Shown: positions 42,529 through 52,037 of the stretch, in pieces
Position numbering within the stretch: position 1 is the stretch's first letter
How the letters are laid out: each line of letters opens with the position of its first letter
Assembly (NCBI RefSeq): GCF_020447265.1
Contig: NZ_JAJADR010000015.1
Span: 1-64,000, forward strand
Direction of reading: 5' to 3'
Length of the DNA: 64,000 bases
Source of the DNA: Hymenobacter lucidus
Lineage (GTDB): Bacteria > Bacteroidota > Bacteroidia > Cytophagales > Hymenobacteraceae
The notes under the pieces: generated by a model
Told to the model about the DNA's origin: nothing
The model's input: only the letters and a program-made list of their open reading frames with translations
Databases searched by the model: none
Translations under genes and position numbers: made by a program

Positions 42529-45500
42529 ATGTCTTTTCTGTATCGTTCTGCTACCCGCAAGCGGATAGCAGCGTTTCTCTTGTGCCTGATCCTATCAGAG
42601 ATTGGCTTTCCTTCCGTTAGCTACGCATTAACCGGCGGGCCGAGTCAACCGGAATTCTCTTCCTTCGAACCCGTTTCCACCAACCAGATGGTGGATGAGT
42701 TTACGGGTGACTTCACGTACAATCTACCCGTAATCAATATTCCGGGTCCTCAGGGCAGTGACTATCCCTTATCCTTATCCTACCATAGCGGTGCTACTCC
42801 GGAAGAGGAGGCCTCCTGGGTCGGCTACGGCTGGTCGCTCAACCCGGGGGCCATTACCCGGAATACCCGCGGCTTTCCGGATGATTTCAAGGAAAGCAGT
42901 GTGCACTACTGGAATAAGAGCCCACGTGAATGGACGGCGACTAGGGGGGTGGGTACCTCCGTGGAAGCTTTCGGCAAAGATTTCGCCAATGTAAATGCAT
43001 CCATCCGCTATAATAACTATCAGGGGTTTGGTTACAGCGTCGGGGCTGGTATTCCGATTGCCAAGGGCGTTGTCAGCCTGGGCTACAACCTTTCGAATGG
43101 CCGGGGAAGCTTCTCCTTGGAGGTCAGCCCGGCTGCCATTCTGAAGCGCTACGCTACAGCCCATGAGGAAGCAAGCAAGCGGACGGACGATTCAGATAAT
43201 AGCTTTAAGAAAAAGCTAAAGGACTCGCTGGGTAAGTCGGTCCGGAAGTCTTCCACCATAAATTCGGTTAGCCTGATCGGCGGCAACTTTGGAATGTTCA
43301 GCTTCTCGGAGGCGGTAAGGTCAAATCACGTAACCGGCTACAGTGGAGCTTCCTACAACGTTACCACAGGCCTAACTGTTGATCCTATTATTATTCCCTC
43401 TGGTTTCTCTGCGAATATGTCGGGTAGCTATAGCTGGCAGGAGAACACCAAGGACGAATATGCGCCAGCTTTCGGCTACATGTATAGCAATGCTGCGCTA
43501 ACGGAATCTGCGGTAACGGACTATACGCTGGAGAAAGACTCCCCTTACACTAAACGGGACGTTTTCTTAGGAATCCCGTTTAACAGTGCCGACAATTTTG
43601 GGGTGAGTGGAGAAGGCGTTGGGGGCGGGTTTCGCTTATACCATGAAGATGTAGGGGAATTTGTTCCTAATACAAAATCCAGTACCACAAAGATTTTCAA
43701 CGTATCCCCGGAAGTGAACCTTGGCACCACCTTTGGGTTAGGGGTGGACGTGGGAGCGGGTTGGCAGACGTTCACGGAAGGCCAGTGGCAGAAACCGAAT
43801 GCCCGCGAGAAATTCTCTGGTCTTTCAGAAGATGCGCCAGCAAACACCACTCCCTCTTCTACTAATAGAGAAGGAATTTCTTTTCGTTTTGCCAATGACC
43901 TGGGTGGCAGTTGGTCGGCAACGGATACGGATTCTGATGAGCCCGTAACCGCCAGCATAAACTCATCACTGCTATCACACAGTCTGAATAAGGATCAGCT
44001 TAATAAGGAGCTGCATTATCCCGACCGGGCGAGCAGGTCGGGCTATATCGGCTACCACACCTTTGCGGACCTCTATGGTACACCGGCCACGACCCTGCGC
44101 CGCTCGCGGGCTTTCTCCCAGCGTACTGATCTGCCGATCACGCCCGCCGGCGTGAACGGATCTATGCTCTGTGAGATGTCGATTGCCACTGCTACCGGCG
44201 CGAACTATATCTACGGTCTGCCCCTGCTGTCGAGGAAAGAAAGGAATTTGCAGTTTGGCGTGCAGGGCGAATCGTTACCCAATGATAAATACTTGGTGTA
44301 CAGCAACAAAGGCGAAGACGCCTTCAAGGTAAAGGTTGGCGAAGAGCGCCCGGCAGCCTATGCTAACAGCTTCCTGCTTACGGAAGTACACACCCCCGAT
44401 TATGTTGACCGGCGTATGGATGGCCCGAGCCCCGATGACTTTGGGGGGTATACCCGCTTCAACTATACCAAGTACTATGGAAGCGGCAAGCCATCCTGGT
44501 ATAACTGGCGCATTCCCTATAAGGGACTTTTGTATCAGAAAAACTCTTTGTCTGACCCCTTGGATGACATGGGTACCGTGTCTTCGGGTGAAAAGGAAAT
44601 TGCTTACCTGCAGTCTGTCCAGACCAAGACGCATACGGCCATCTTTACAACCCGTGACCGGATAGATGGCCTGGACGCGGAAGACGAAGCAACGGCAAAG
44701 ACGCAGACAGCTGCCTCATCGGCCTCAAAGCATGCACTTCAAGCCCTTGAGAGAATCGATTTGTATGCTAATACGGATATAATCCTGGACCCTGCAACGG
44801 GCAAATGCACTGCTAAAACTGGTGCAAAGCCGATTAAAACAGTGCATTTTGACTACGCGGCTACGGGATTGAGTACCGGTTTGCCGAATGCAACAAACGG
44901 CGCGGGCAAGCTAACGCTCACCAGAATCTGGTTTGAATTTCAAAATATCCCGACCAAGATCAGTCCCTATACATTCTCGTATGCCTATCCTGATTTTACC
45001 AAGTATCCTGAAAAGTACAAGCAGGGTAAAGACGAGATTATCAGCGGTTTCTATCGAAATTCCTCGCCTCAGCTAGCCCAGAACCCGATCTACAGCAACT
45101 TCAATCTCGATGCCTGGGGCAACTACCAGGCGGATGGCCAGACGCGGTCTCAGAGAATGCAGCCCTGGCTTGACCAAAAGGACCCTGAACCGACATCGAC
45201 TTTTGATCCGGCCGCCTGGCAGTTGAAAGTAATAACGCTGCCTACGGGCGGGCAGATCCATATCCAATACGAGCAGGATGACTATGCCTACGTGCAGGAC
45301 AAACCCGCCCATGCAATGGTGGCTCTGCAAGCTGGGGAAATATCTCCCGTGGGCAAGTTCTTTTTGGACTTAGCCAGTATTGGCGTAGCGGGCACTGATG
45401 CGGAGCAGCTGCGCGCTACGGCCCGCGCGCTGAAAAGGGAATACCCCGACAATGGCGGACGCAAGATCTACTTCAAGTTTTTGTATGATCTGGCAAATGG

Positions 45501-47625
45501 GACGCTGCCAGACTTCAATTCGTGTAATGCCGACTTTATCTCCGGCTATGTCACAGTCAAACGCACTGGCCTGGAAGGGAACCGCCTGTTTATTGAAGTA
45601 GATGGCAGCAACGACAAATACACCCTACCCCGACAAGTGTGCAAGGATTTCCTGCAAACGCAGCGGGCGGGCAAGCTCGTGCCCGGCGGCAGCTGCAACC
45701 CCAATGCAAACCGTCTGGATGACGGCGACCAGGATGCCGTAAAGATTGTGCGGCAAATGGCCGAGTGGCAAAAAACCATCTGGACCCCAGCGTCCCAGTG
45801 CGCATCGCTGAATCCGGCCTATTCCTACTTCCGCATTCCGTTGGCCAAGCCCAAGAAGGGAGGAGGGCTGCGGGTAAAGCGGCTGCTTACCTACGATGCC
45901 GGCTTTGATGGCAAACCCGTACTCTACGGCAGCGAGTTTATCTACCGGATGGAAGAGAACGGCCAGGTTATCAGCAGCGGCGTGGCCACGACGGAGCCGG
46001 GGGGAATGCGGGAAGAGAATATCCTGGTCGATTACCTGCCCCGGCAGAGCCAGGGAGTGCTGTCCAAAATCATTGCCGGCATAGACCGCAAGCAAACCGA
46101 AGGTCCGCTAGGAGAAAGCTTACTACCCGCCCCCTCCGTGGGCTATGCGCGCGTGGTCACGCGCAACATTCATAGTGGGCGTACTTCCACCGGGTACTCG
46201 GTAAGCGAGTTTGCTACTGCGCGCTCGTATCCTATGCAGGTTCGCAAAACCGTGCTCCAATCGGTGCTGGAAGAGCGGAACGTGTATGCCGTGTGGCTGA
46301 ATGACTTGGTTAACAATGCCTGGGCGGCGCAGGGCTTCAGCTTTATCCTGAACAGCATGCACGGGCAGGTTTTGCGCAAGGCTACCTACCCGGGCGATTA
46401 CCACGGGCTGGCTGGTGAGAGTAAGCTTTCCCCCATCAGCCAGCAGCGCTACAGCTATTTTGAGCCGACCAAGTTTGCAAGCAACGGATCAACCACGCCG
46501 GCTGAAGATATGACGGTGCAAAGTGAGCCGGGTGAAGTCTTGGAGAGTATGCACCCGGGCCGGGAAGTAGATATAACAAGTGCCCAGAAGGCGGTGACGG
46601 ATAATATGGTCGACCTGAGCTTTGAGGCGGATCTAACCTTTTCCTGGGCATTCGTGCCGCTGACCTTTAATACCTATTTCCCCACCCTGACGCATACCCA
46701 GGCCGAGTTTTATACGCATGTCACATCCAAAGTAGTACGGTACCCAGCCGTCGTCAAGCGCGTGGAGACGCTGCAGGACGGCATCGTGCATACTTCCGTC
46801 AACATGGCTTTCGACAAATTCACCGGTCAGGCCGTGGTGGTCAAGTCGACGGATGAGTTTGAGGGAGGCTACCTGCAGGCCTCCGTAATGGCCTCCTGGC
46901 TGTATCCGGAGCTGCAGCCCAAGTTTGGGAATGAGAATCTGGTAATCAAGTCCACCAGTGGGATGAGCATCGCCCGCGGGGACGACAACGAAATCTGGCT
47001 GCAGTTTACGGGCGGCGTGTGCGACAATCTTGGGCGCCTGACCAAGGGTGACCAGCTCGAACTCAATAGCAACACGAACTTCGTGTGCTTTACTGGAGCT
47101 CCTGACTTTATTCACAACCGTATCCGACTCTACCCCGCCGGCCTGCCCCACACCAACTCTGCGGCCTCAGGCTTCACAACTGCATTTCTACAATCCGCCA
47201 CGACGGCCCCTATCACCCGGGTTCAGATTGTGCGCAGCGGCCACCGCAACCAGCTGAGCACCCCCGCCGGGGCGACGACGTACCATCAGACCAATTACGA
47301 ATCGCTGTGGCTGCCGAACAGCCCTGCCAAGCACGCTGATGGCAGTGAGCATAGTTTTACCGACGATCTGAACACTTGGCTGGCTTCCACGGCGGGTACG
47401 GGTACCAGCACGGTGAGTACTACCCTGCCGGGCTCGTCTTATGCGGGAGTGAACATGACGGCCTACGCGGCAAAGCTACCACCATCTTGTGTGCCCGACC
47501 CAGCCAATGCTACTATCAGCCAAGTGCAGGTAGCCCGCCAAATCACGAATGGCCAGATGCGGCTCACGATTAAGTCATTCCAGGCCCGTTGTGCCAATGG
47601 CAGCTGGGTGCTGGTGAAGAATTGA
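42529..47625 (+). CDS. large secreted Rhs/SpvB-type N-terminal protein without toxin tip
   Basis: The 1698-residue protein has a signal peptide (IAAFLLCLILSEIGFPSVSYA). The N-terminal block PEFSSFEPVSTNQMVDEFTGDFTYNLPVINIPGP ... LSLSYHSGATPEEEASWVGYGWSLNPGAITR is the standard opening of Bacteroidota Rhs/SpvB-like proteins. The usual YD core and C-terminal toxin are not apparent. The rest is long beta-rich sequence without YD repeats. It could be one shell component of a split Rhs assembly with the two large genes downstream. This is inference from order and from the missing parts. Confidence 0.6.
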   Translation: MSFLYRSATRKRIAAFLLCLILSEIGFPSVSYALTGGPSQPEFSSFEPVSTNQMVDEFTGDFTYNLPVINIPGPQGSDYPLSLSYHSGATPEEEASWVGYGWSLNPGAITRNTRGFPDDFKESSVHYWNKSPREWTATRGVGTSVEAFGKDFANVNASIRYNNYQGFGYSVGAGIPIAKGVVSLGYNLSNGRGSFSLEVSPAAILKRYATAHEEASKRTDDSDNSFKKKLKDSLGKSVRKSSTINSVSLIGGNFGMFSFSEAVRSNHVTGYSGASYNVTTGLTVDPIIIPSGFSANMSGSYSWQENTKDEYAPAFGYMYSNAALTESAVTDYTLEKDSPYTKRDVFLGIPFNSADNFGVSGEGVGGGFRLYHEDVGEFVPNTKSSTTKIFNVSPEVNLGTTFGLGVDVGAGWQTFTEGQWQKPNAREKFSGLSEDAPANTTPSSTNREGISFRFANDLGGSWSATDTDSDEPVTASINSSLLSHSLNKDQLNKELHYPDRASRSGYIGYHTFADLYGTPATTLRRSRAFSQRTDLPITPAGVNGSMLCEMSIATATGANYIYGLPLLSRKERNLQFGVQGESLPNDKYLVYSNKGEDAFKVKVGEERPAAYANSFLLTEVHTPDYVDRRMDGPSPDDFGGYTRFNYTKYYGSGKPSWYNWRIPYKGLLYQKNSLSDPLDDMGTVSSGEKEIAYLQSVQTKTHTAIFTTRDRIDGLDAEDEATAKTQTAASSASKHALQALERIDLYANTDIILDPATGKCTAKTGAKPIKTVHFDYAATGLSTGLPNATNGAGKLTLTRIWFEFQNIPTKISPYTFSYAYPDFTKYPEKYKQGKDEIISGFYRNSSPQLAQNPIYSNFNLDAWGNYQADGQTRSQRMQPWLDQKDPEPTSTFDPAAWQLKVITLPTGGQIHIQYEQDDYAYVQDKPAHAMVALQAGEISPVGKFFLDLASIGVAGTDAEQLRATARALKREYPDNGGRKIYFKFLYDLANGTLPDFNSCNADFISGYVTVKRTGLEGNRLFIEVDGSNDKYTLPRQVCKDFLQTQRAGKLVPGGSCNPNANRLDDGDQDAVKIVRQMAEWQKTIWTPASQCASLNPAYSYFRIPLAKPKKGGGLRVKRLLTYDAGFDGKPVLYGSEFIYRMEENGQVISSGVATTEPGGMREENILVDYLPRQSQGVLSKIIAGIDRKQTEGPLGESLLPAPSVGYARVVTRNIHSGRTSTGYSVSEFATARSYPMQVRKTVLQSVLEERNVYAVWLNDLVNNAWAAQGFSFILNSMHGQVLRKATYPGDYHGLAGESKLSPISQQRYSYFEPTKFASNGSTTPAEDMTVQSEPGEVLESMHPGREVDITSAQKAVTDNMVDLSFEADLTFSWAFVPLTFNTYFPTLTHTQAEFYTHVTSKVVRYPAVVKRVETLQDGIVHTSVNMAFDKFTGQAVVVKSTDEFEGGYLQASVMASWLYPELQPKFGNENLVIKSTSGMSIARGDDNEIWLQFTGGVCDNLGRLTKGDQLELNSNTNFVCFTGAPDFIHNRIRLYPAGLPHTNSAASGFTTAFLQSATTAPITRVQIVRSGHRNQLSTPAGATTYHQTNYESLWLPNSPAKHADGSEHSFTDDLNTWLASTAGTGTSTVSTTLPGSSYAGVNMTAYAAKLPPSCVPDPANATISQVQVARQITNGQMRLTIKSFQARCANGSWVLVKN

Positions 47626-47770
47626 TTGCAAAGTATGGAAGCGAGGAGCTATTACACGCTACCTCAAAAAAGCAGAGTGCTCCAATTAACCCTGGATAAC
47701 AGCTTCGGCTGTGAGTTTCTTCTTCGTCTGTACTCCAAATGTGTCAGCCTGCGCGATTTCACTCCTACTT

Positions 47771-50700
47771 ATGATATCATACCTTCCAGTACCAAGCTTG
47801 TTTTTGCAACGGGTTATTCATAACGCTGGGTTAAAGCACGCCTACACTACATTGATGATTGTAGTATGCCTGTTATCGATTGGCCATCAAGCGAATGGGC
47901 AAGCTACGGCTCCTTGTTCAAGGAATTTTCTGGAAACGTTTGATAATCCTGTTTGCTCGCCCCCAACGCAAGCGTGTCACTCATTATCTCCTTATCAGAC
48001 GGGAAATACCTATTGGCTGTGGGACCCGCAACTATCGAGCTATGGGCATTATGTAGTAGCTCCCCGGGAGCCAGGTACTACTACTGGCGGGGATAGTGAT
48101 AATGAGCTATGGATGCGCCTGCGCAATGTTTATTGCCCGCTTCCTGACGATGGGGTGCAGGGCAATGCTCCAGATACAGACTATGTATTGTGGGAAAAAA
48201 CCTTACAGGTACCGGCAGGATATGGTGGCAACTTTGGATTCTTCACTACCAGCCGTGGAGGAGCTTGGCATGAAATGAGAGTCGATGCGCTTGCTGCCAA
48301 TGGCAGTGTGCTGCAGAGTTGGACAGTAGGTTCAAGTCCTGCCAACTTTACCATTCCTGCTACTATGTTAATGGGAACAAATGGCTCTTCCCTGCGGCTC
48401 CGGATAGTCTATACCACTTTGGGAGGCTGCTGTTCTATTGACAAGTGTTCCGACACGTTCGGGACTGTAAGCTTAGATGACATCTACTTCAATAGTGATG
48501 CCCCGGATTTTGTAGAGACTTTTGATGCCCCCTTTGTTGATTGCGTAACGTCTGCACCGAATGCCACTTGCCATAGTCAATATAGCTGTGAGAATCCTCA
48601 GAATTTCTTTTGGAATCCTGCCTTCTCCGGGCCAGGGCAGTATGTTGTAGCATCTTCTGTCCCGAACCAAACCACGCAAAGTGGGTCAGGCAATCGTCTA
48701 TGGGTCTGGCTGCCTAAAATCTATTGTGCGGCACGTGGCAGTGATGGTAGTATTGAGGTCAGCAGTCCAGACCAGCCCTATGTTATCTGGGGCAAAACAT
48801 TGGAGGTTCCTCCCGGGTTTGGTGGGCGTTTCAGCGCAAAAACGTGGCGAAACGCGGCCAGTGCCAGCCTCACAGGGTTTACGGTACAAGTATTAGGCGC
48901 GGACGATCAGCCTATCTGGTCCGCACCTTCCGGTGGCACTAACGGGTATGCCACGATTCCAGCTAGTGTGGTGTCTCCAGGCTCTACGGCAGCGACGGTT
49001 CCACTGCGGCTACGGTTAATCTATACGGCTGATTATAGCTGCTGTAACCGACCTGGTCATGCTTCCTGTAGTGGGCAAGAGGCGGGGGTAATAGGTGTTG
49101 ACGATATCGCCTTTACGAGCGACGCAGCAATTTATAGCCTGCCCAACCCCAACGTTCCACAAGGCACTGTATGTCTGTCGGGCCAGCAGGCCAACCTGAT
49201 TGTTACCAATGCTGCTTCTGGTGTTGTTTATAACTGGTATAAGACCAACAACCCGTCAGATCCTATTCTGCATACTGGGACCAATTACCATCCTACGGTA
49301 ACAGCCAATGACACGTACTATGTACAGGCAATATCCAGTGGTCGGCTGGGTTGCCCATCGGATCGGGTTCCGGTAATGGTCAGCATTCAAAGCGTGATTG
49401 GCAGCGCTCCAACCGCGGCCAATCCAGATATCTGCTCTGGGGAATCCACCATACTGCAGGTCAATCAGGTTGCGGGATTTACCTATGCTTGGTTCGATAC
49501 CAATGGCAACCCGTTGAGTCCAACAGGAGCGACCTACAACACCGGCATCCTGACCAGTACCACCGACTACTATGTCGAGGCATACCCGACAGCCTCGCCC
49601 GGGTGCCGCTCGCCGCGTCAGAAGGTGACGGTTACTGTGTATGGTAGCGGCTCTACGCTCAGCGTAGCCGCGGAAAGCGGCATGGCCCCCTTCCTGAAAA
49701 ACTACCAGATAAAGTTTGAGGCGGCGGCCGGCTACGTTTCCTACGATTGGAACTGGGGAGACGGCAGCCCTGCACAAACAACTACCGGCAATTCAGCCAC
49801 CCACACCTTCAAAGCCGGCAGAGCCACGCCGTATACCGTGCAGGTAACGATTCATGGCATCTTTGGCGCTACCAATAGGCCCTGCTCCAAGGTTGTTGCC
49901 CTGAGTGTGGAAGTTCAGGATTTCCTTTGCGAAACGGTCGTCGCCCCCGGTGGAACGTTTCAGCGTAATAACCGCTCCGGCTCCATTGATTACGTGTACA
50001 CTGATTCAGAGTGCATCCCTGATAACTCCCTGGAATGCCTGGGCCTCACGATTCCCACTATCAGCCGAGTTGTATCGGCCACGGCCACGGCATTTGCCGA
50101 TACGCTGGTGCGGGCCGATGCCACCTATGCCGGAGAGCTGACCGGCAACCCGTTCCTGGACGGGGAATATCAGCTGCAGCCCTATGCCAGCTACAGCTAC
50201 CGCTCACCGGCAGCCCCAAACTATAACAATGAGCCAAACTTTGCAGCGGGCACCTTCTCTATGCTGCCCTTTAACTGGCAGAGCAGTGCCCGGGCCCGGC
50301 CGCGCGTCTGGCTGCCGGCATCCATCGCCGAGCAGGTAGCTCCTAACGGTGAAGTGCTACAGGAGCGTGACCCGTTAGGAGTGCCCAGTACGGCCAAGTT
50401 TGGCTACGGGCTGGCCACGCCGTGGGTATCGTCTACTAATCCTGACGCACATTCGATTGCAACCGGCTCGACCCATGCGCTGCCTTATCTGCAGGCACAG
50501 AATGCGGAAACCGGTAGCGTGCTTTTTGAAAGCTTCGAGAGCCTGTATGGAACAGGAGCCACCCTGTATGGGGAAGACCACCTGTTGCTGCGCGCTACTG
50601 AAGTGAGTTCCGAAACAGCGCAGCGGCATACGGGCAGTAGATCGGCGAAGCTGCTGAAACAGGGCAGCGCGGGCTGGCAGCTTTCGCTGAAAGCCATTCC

Positions 50701-51199
50701 GCTGACCAACCGGCTCCGCCAAAGCGGCCTGCTGGTCAAGGTATGGATCAAAACGCAGGCCCTGACCCTTACCAGCCCGCAGGTGGTGTTGGCAAATAGC
50801 CTAACGGAAAGCCAGTCCCGCGCGACAGCCCCGTTGCGGGAATTAGTCCGCACCGGCGAATGGGTACTCTACGAGGCCCGGATTCCGGCTGCTTCACTCA
50901 ATACGCTGGTGCTGGGTGAAAACGAAATGTTAGTACCACGCTTGTTGCTGACCGGCACGGAGGGTAACGGCGCCGCGCTGTGGGTAGACGACGTGCGGGT
51001 GCAACCTATGGATGCGCAGATGACAGCCTACGTCTATGAGCCCAACACGTTTCGGCTCCTGGCCAGCTTCGATGACCAGCATTTTGCCCTCCTCTATCAA
51101 TATAACCCCGAAGGTAAGCTGATCCGCAAGCAGGTAGAAACTGAGCGCGGGGTCAAGACGGTACAGGAAACGCACTACCATACGCCTTATCAGCCTTAA
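47771..51199 (+). CDS. secreted Ig/PKD-domain protein with Rhs-like C-terminus
   Basis: I use the ATG at 47771; a GTG at 47711 and an ATG at 47855 are alternatives. The signal region ends at GHQANGQA. Two lectin-like beta segments are followed by Ig-like repeats and a PKD domain (YVSYDWNWGDGSPAQTTTG near residue 660). The final 50 residues, YEPNTFRLLASFDDQHFALLYQYNPEGKLIRKQVETERG, match the end of the leading part of Bacteroidota Rhs proteins. It looks like the middle piece of a split Rhs system and is followed by a small gene, then the toxin-bearing Rhs protein. Confidence 0.6.
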   Translation: MISYLPVPSLFLQRVIHNAGLKHAYTTLMIVVCLLSIGHQANGQATAPCSRNFLETFDNPVCSPPTQACHSLSPYQTGNTYWLWDPQLSSYGHYVVAPREPGTTTGGDSDNELWMRLRNVYCPLPDDGVQGNAPDTDYVLWEKTLQVPAGYGGNFGFFTTSRGGAWHEMRVDALAANGSVLQSWTVGSSPANFTIPATMLMGTNGSSLRLRIVYTTLGGCCSIDKCSDTFGTVSLDDIYFNSDAPDFVETFDAPFVDCVTSAPNATCHSQYSCENPQNFFWNPAFSGPGQYVVASSVPNQTTQSGSGNRLWVWLPKIYCAARGSDGSIEVSSPDQPYVIWGKTLEVPPGFGGRFSAKTWRNAASASLTGFTVQVLGADDQPIWSAPSGGTNGYATIPASVVSPGSTAATVPLRLRLIYTADYSCCNRPGHASCSGQEAGVIGVDDIAFTSDAAIYSLPNPNVPQGTVCLSGQQANLIVTNAASGVVYNWYKTNNPSDPILHTGTNYHPTVTANDTYYVQAISSGRLGCPSDRVPVMVSIQSVIGSAPTAANPDICSGESTILQVNQVAGFTYAWFDTNGNPLSPTGATYNTGILTSTTDYYVEAYPTASPGCRSPRQKVTVTVYGSGSTLSVAAESGMAPFLKNYQIKFEAAAGYVSYDWNWGDGSPAQTTTGNSATHTFKAGRATPYTVQVTIHGIFGATNRPCSKVVALSVEVQDFLCETVVAPGGTFQRNNRSGSIDYVYTDSECIPDNSLECLGLTIPTISRVVSATATAFADTLVRADATYAGELTGNPFLDGEYQLQPYASYSYRSPAAPNYNNEPNFAAGTFSMLPFNWQSSARARPRVWLPASIAEQVAPNGEVLQERDPLGVPSTAKFGYGLATPWVSSTNPDAHSIATGSTHALPYLQAQNAETGSVLFESFESLYGTGATLYGEDHLLLRATEVSSETAQRHTGSRSAKLLKQGSAGWQLSLKAIPLTNRLRQSGLLVKVWIKTQALTLTSPQVVLANSLTESQSRATAPLRELVRTGEWVLYEARIPAASLNTLVLGENEMLVPRLLLTGTEGNGAALWVDDVRVQPMDAQMTAYVYEPNTFRLLASFDDQHFALLYQYNPEGKLIRKQVETERGVKTVQETHYHTPYQP

Positions 51200-51241
51200 T
51201 TCTCACTACGAGTCACCCTGTCGTTGCTCTTTTTTCGCCTT

Positions 51242-52021
51242 ATGGCTATACCTCTATCTGCGCTCTGGAGTGCCGGTTGCCTCTGGGCAGCTACCCTGTC
51301 GCTGCCTCTTGCTTCTTTCCCAACTGCCCCGATCCCGACAGCCGACGCCTGCAAGCAGGAGTTGATGAATGCTTATGCTCACCTGCAAACTGGGCAGCAA
51401 ACGGTGAATGGCAAAGCGTTTTATGTACACTTCCTGAGCCAGACCGCTTATCGAATTCCCGGCCAAGATGGCGAGCGTCAGTCCAGTGTTGATGCCCAGC
51501 TCTATACCAGCGGTAATCAAGTCTACTTTCACACGCCGGAGGTAACGATGTGGCAGGATGGTCAATTCGTAGTTTCGGTGATTCAGCGCCAGCACACCGT
51601 GTTTATCACACGGGTGCTGGCCGGAAAAAAAGGGCCTGATCCGGGGCAGTTCACCGTCTTTCGCGATTCGCTGATCCGTCAGAGCCAAGTGGCGTTCTGT
51701 CGCACGGAGCAAGTGCAAAACACCACCCAGCAACACCTGCAGTTGGTGCTTCCCCTAGCAGGCGGAAACCGGTCGTCCAATCAAAAGCTGGAGTTCTGGC
51801 TTCGGGAGCACCGGGTCCAGAAAATGGTAATCAACTACGGGCCCGGTATGCCTTTGTCCCGCCTCACCCTGTCCTTTCTCAAGCAGCAATGGGTGGATAA
51901 GCCCGAAAAGCTAACGGCCGATGCCCGGGCGCAGATTTTGGACAAGACCGGGCATCTACGCCCGGCTTACCAAGGCTACCGGCTTGTGGATCAGACGAGT
52001 GTTACTCAAACGAGAAAGTAA
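51242..52021 (+). CDS. periplasmic protein, possibly LolA-like
   Basis: The ATG at 51242 gives about 259 residues and a good signal peptide (MAIPLSALWSAGCLWAATLSLPLASF); a TTG six codons upstream is the alternative. The mature part has many beta strands (VDAQLYTSGNQVYFHTPEVTMWQDGQFVVSVIQRQHTVFI) with a weak resemblance to LolA-type lipoprotein carriers. It lies between two giant Rhs genes. A chaperone or delivery role for those proteins is a guess. Confidence 0.5.
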   Translation: MAIPLSALWSAGCLWAATLSLPLASFPTAPIPTADACKQELMNAYAHLQTGQQTVNGKAFYVHFLSQTAYRIPGQDGERQSSVDAQLYTSGNQVYFHTPEVTMWQDGQFVVSVIQRQHTVFITRVLAGKKGPDPGQFTVFRDSLIRQSQVAFCRTEQVQNTTQQHLQLVLPLAGGNRSSNQKLEFWLREHRVQKMVINYGPGMPLSRLTLSFLKQQWVDKPEKLTADARAQILDKTGHLRPAYQGYRLVDQTSVTQTRK

Positions 52022-52037
52022 GAATCTACAGCAGTTC

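Noticed and set aside
51921..52037. Upstream extension of the giant Rhs gene
   Set aside because: It overlaps the preceding gene in another frame, and the ATG at 52038 gives a proper signal peptide.
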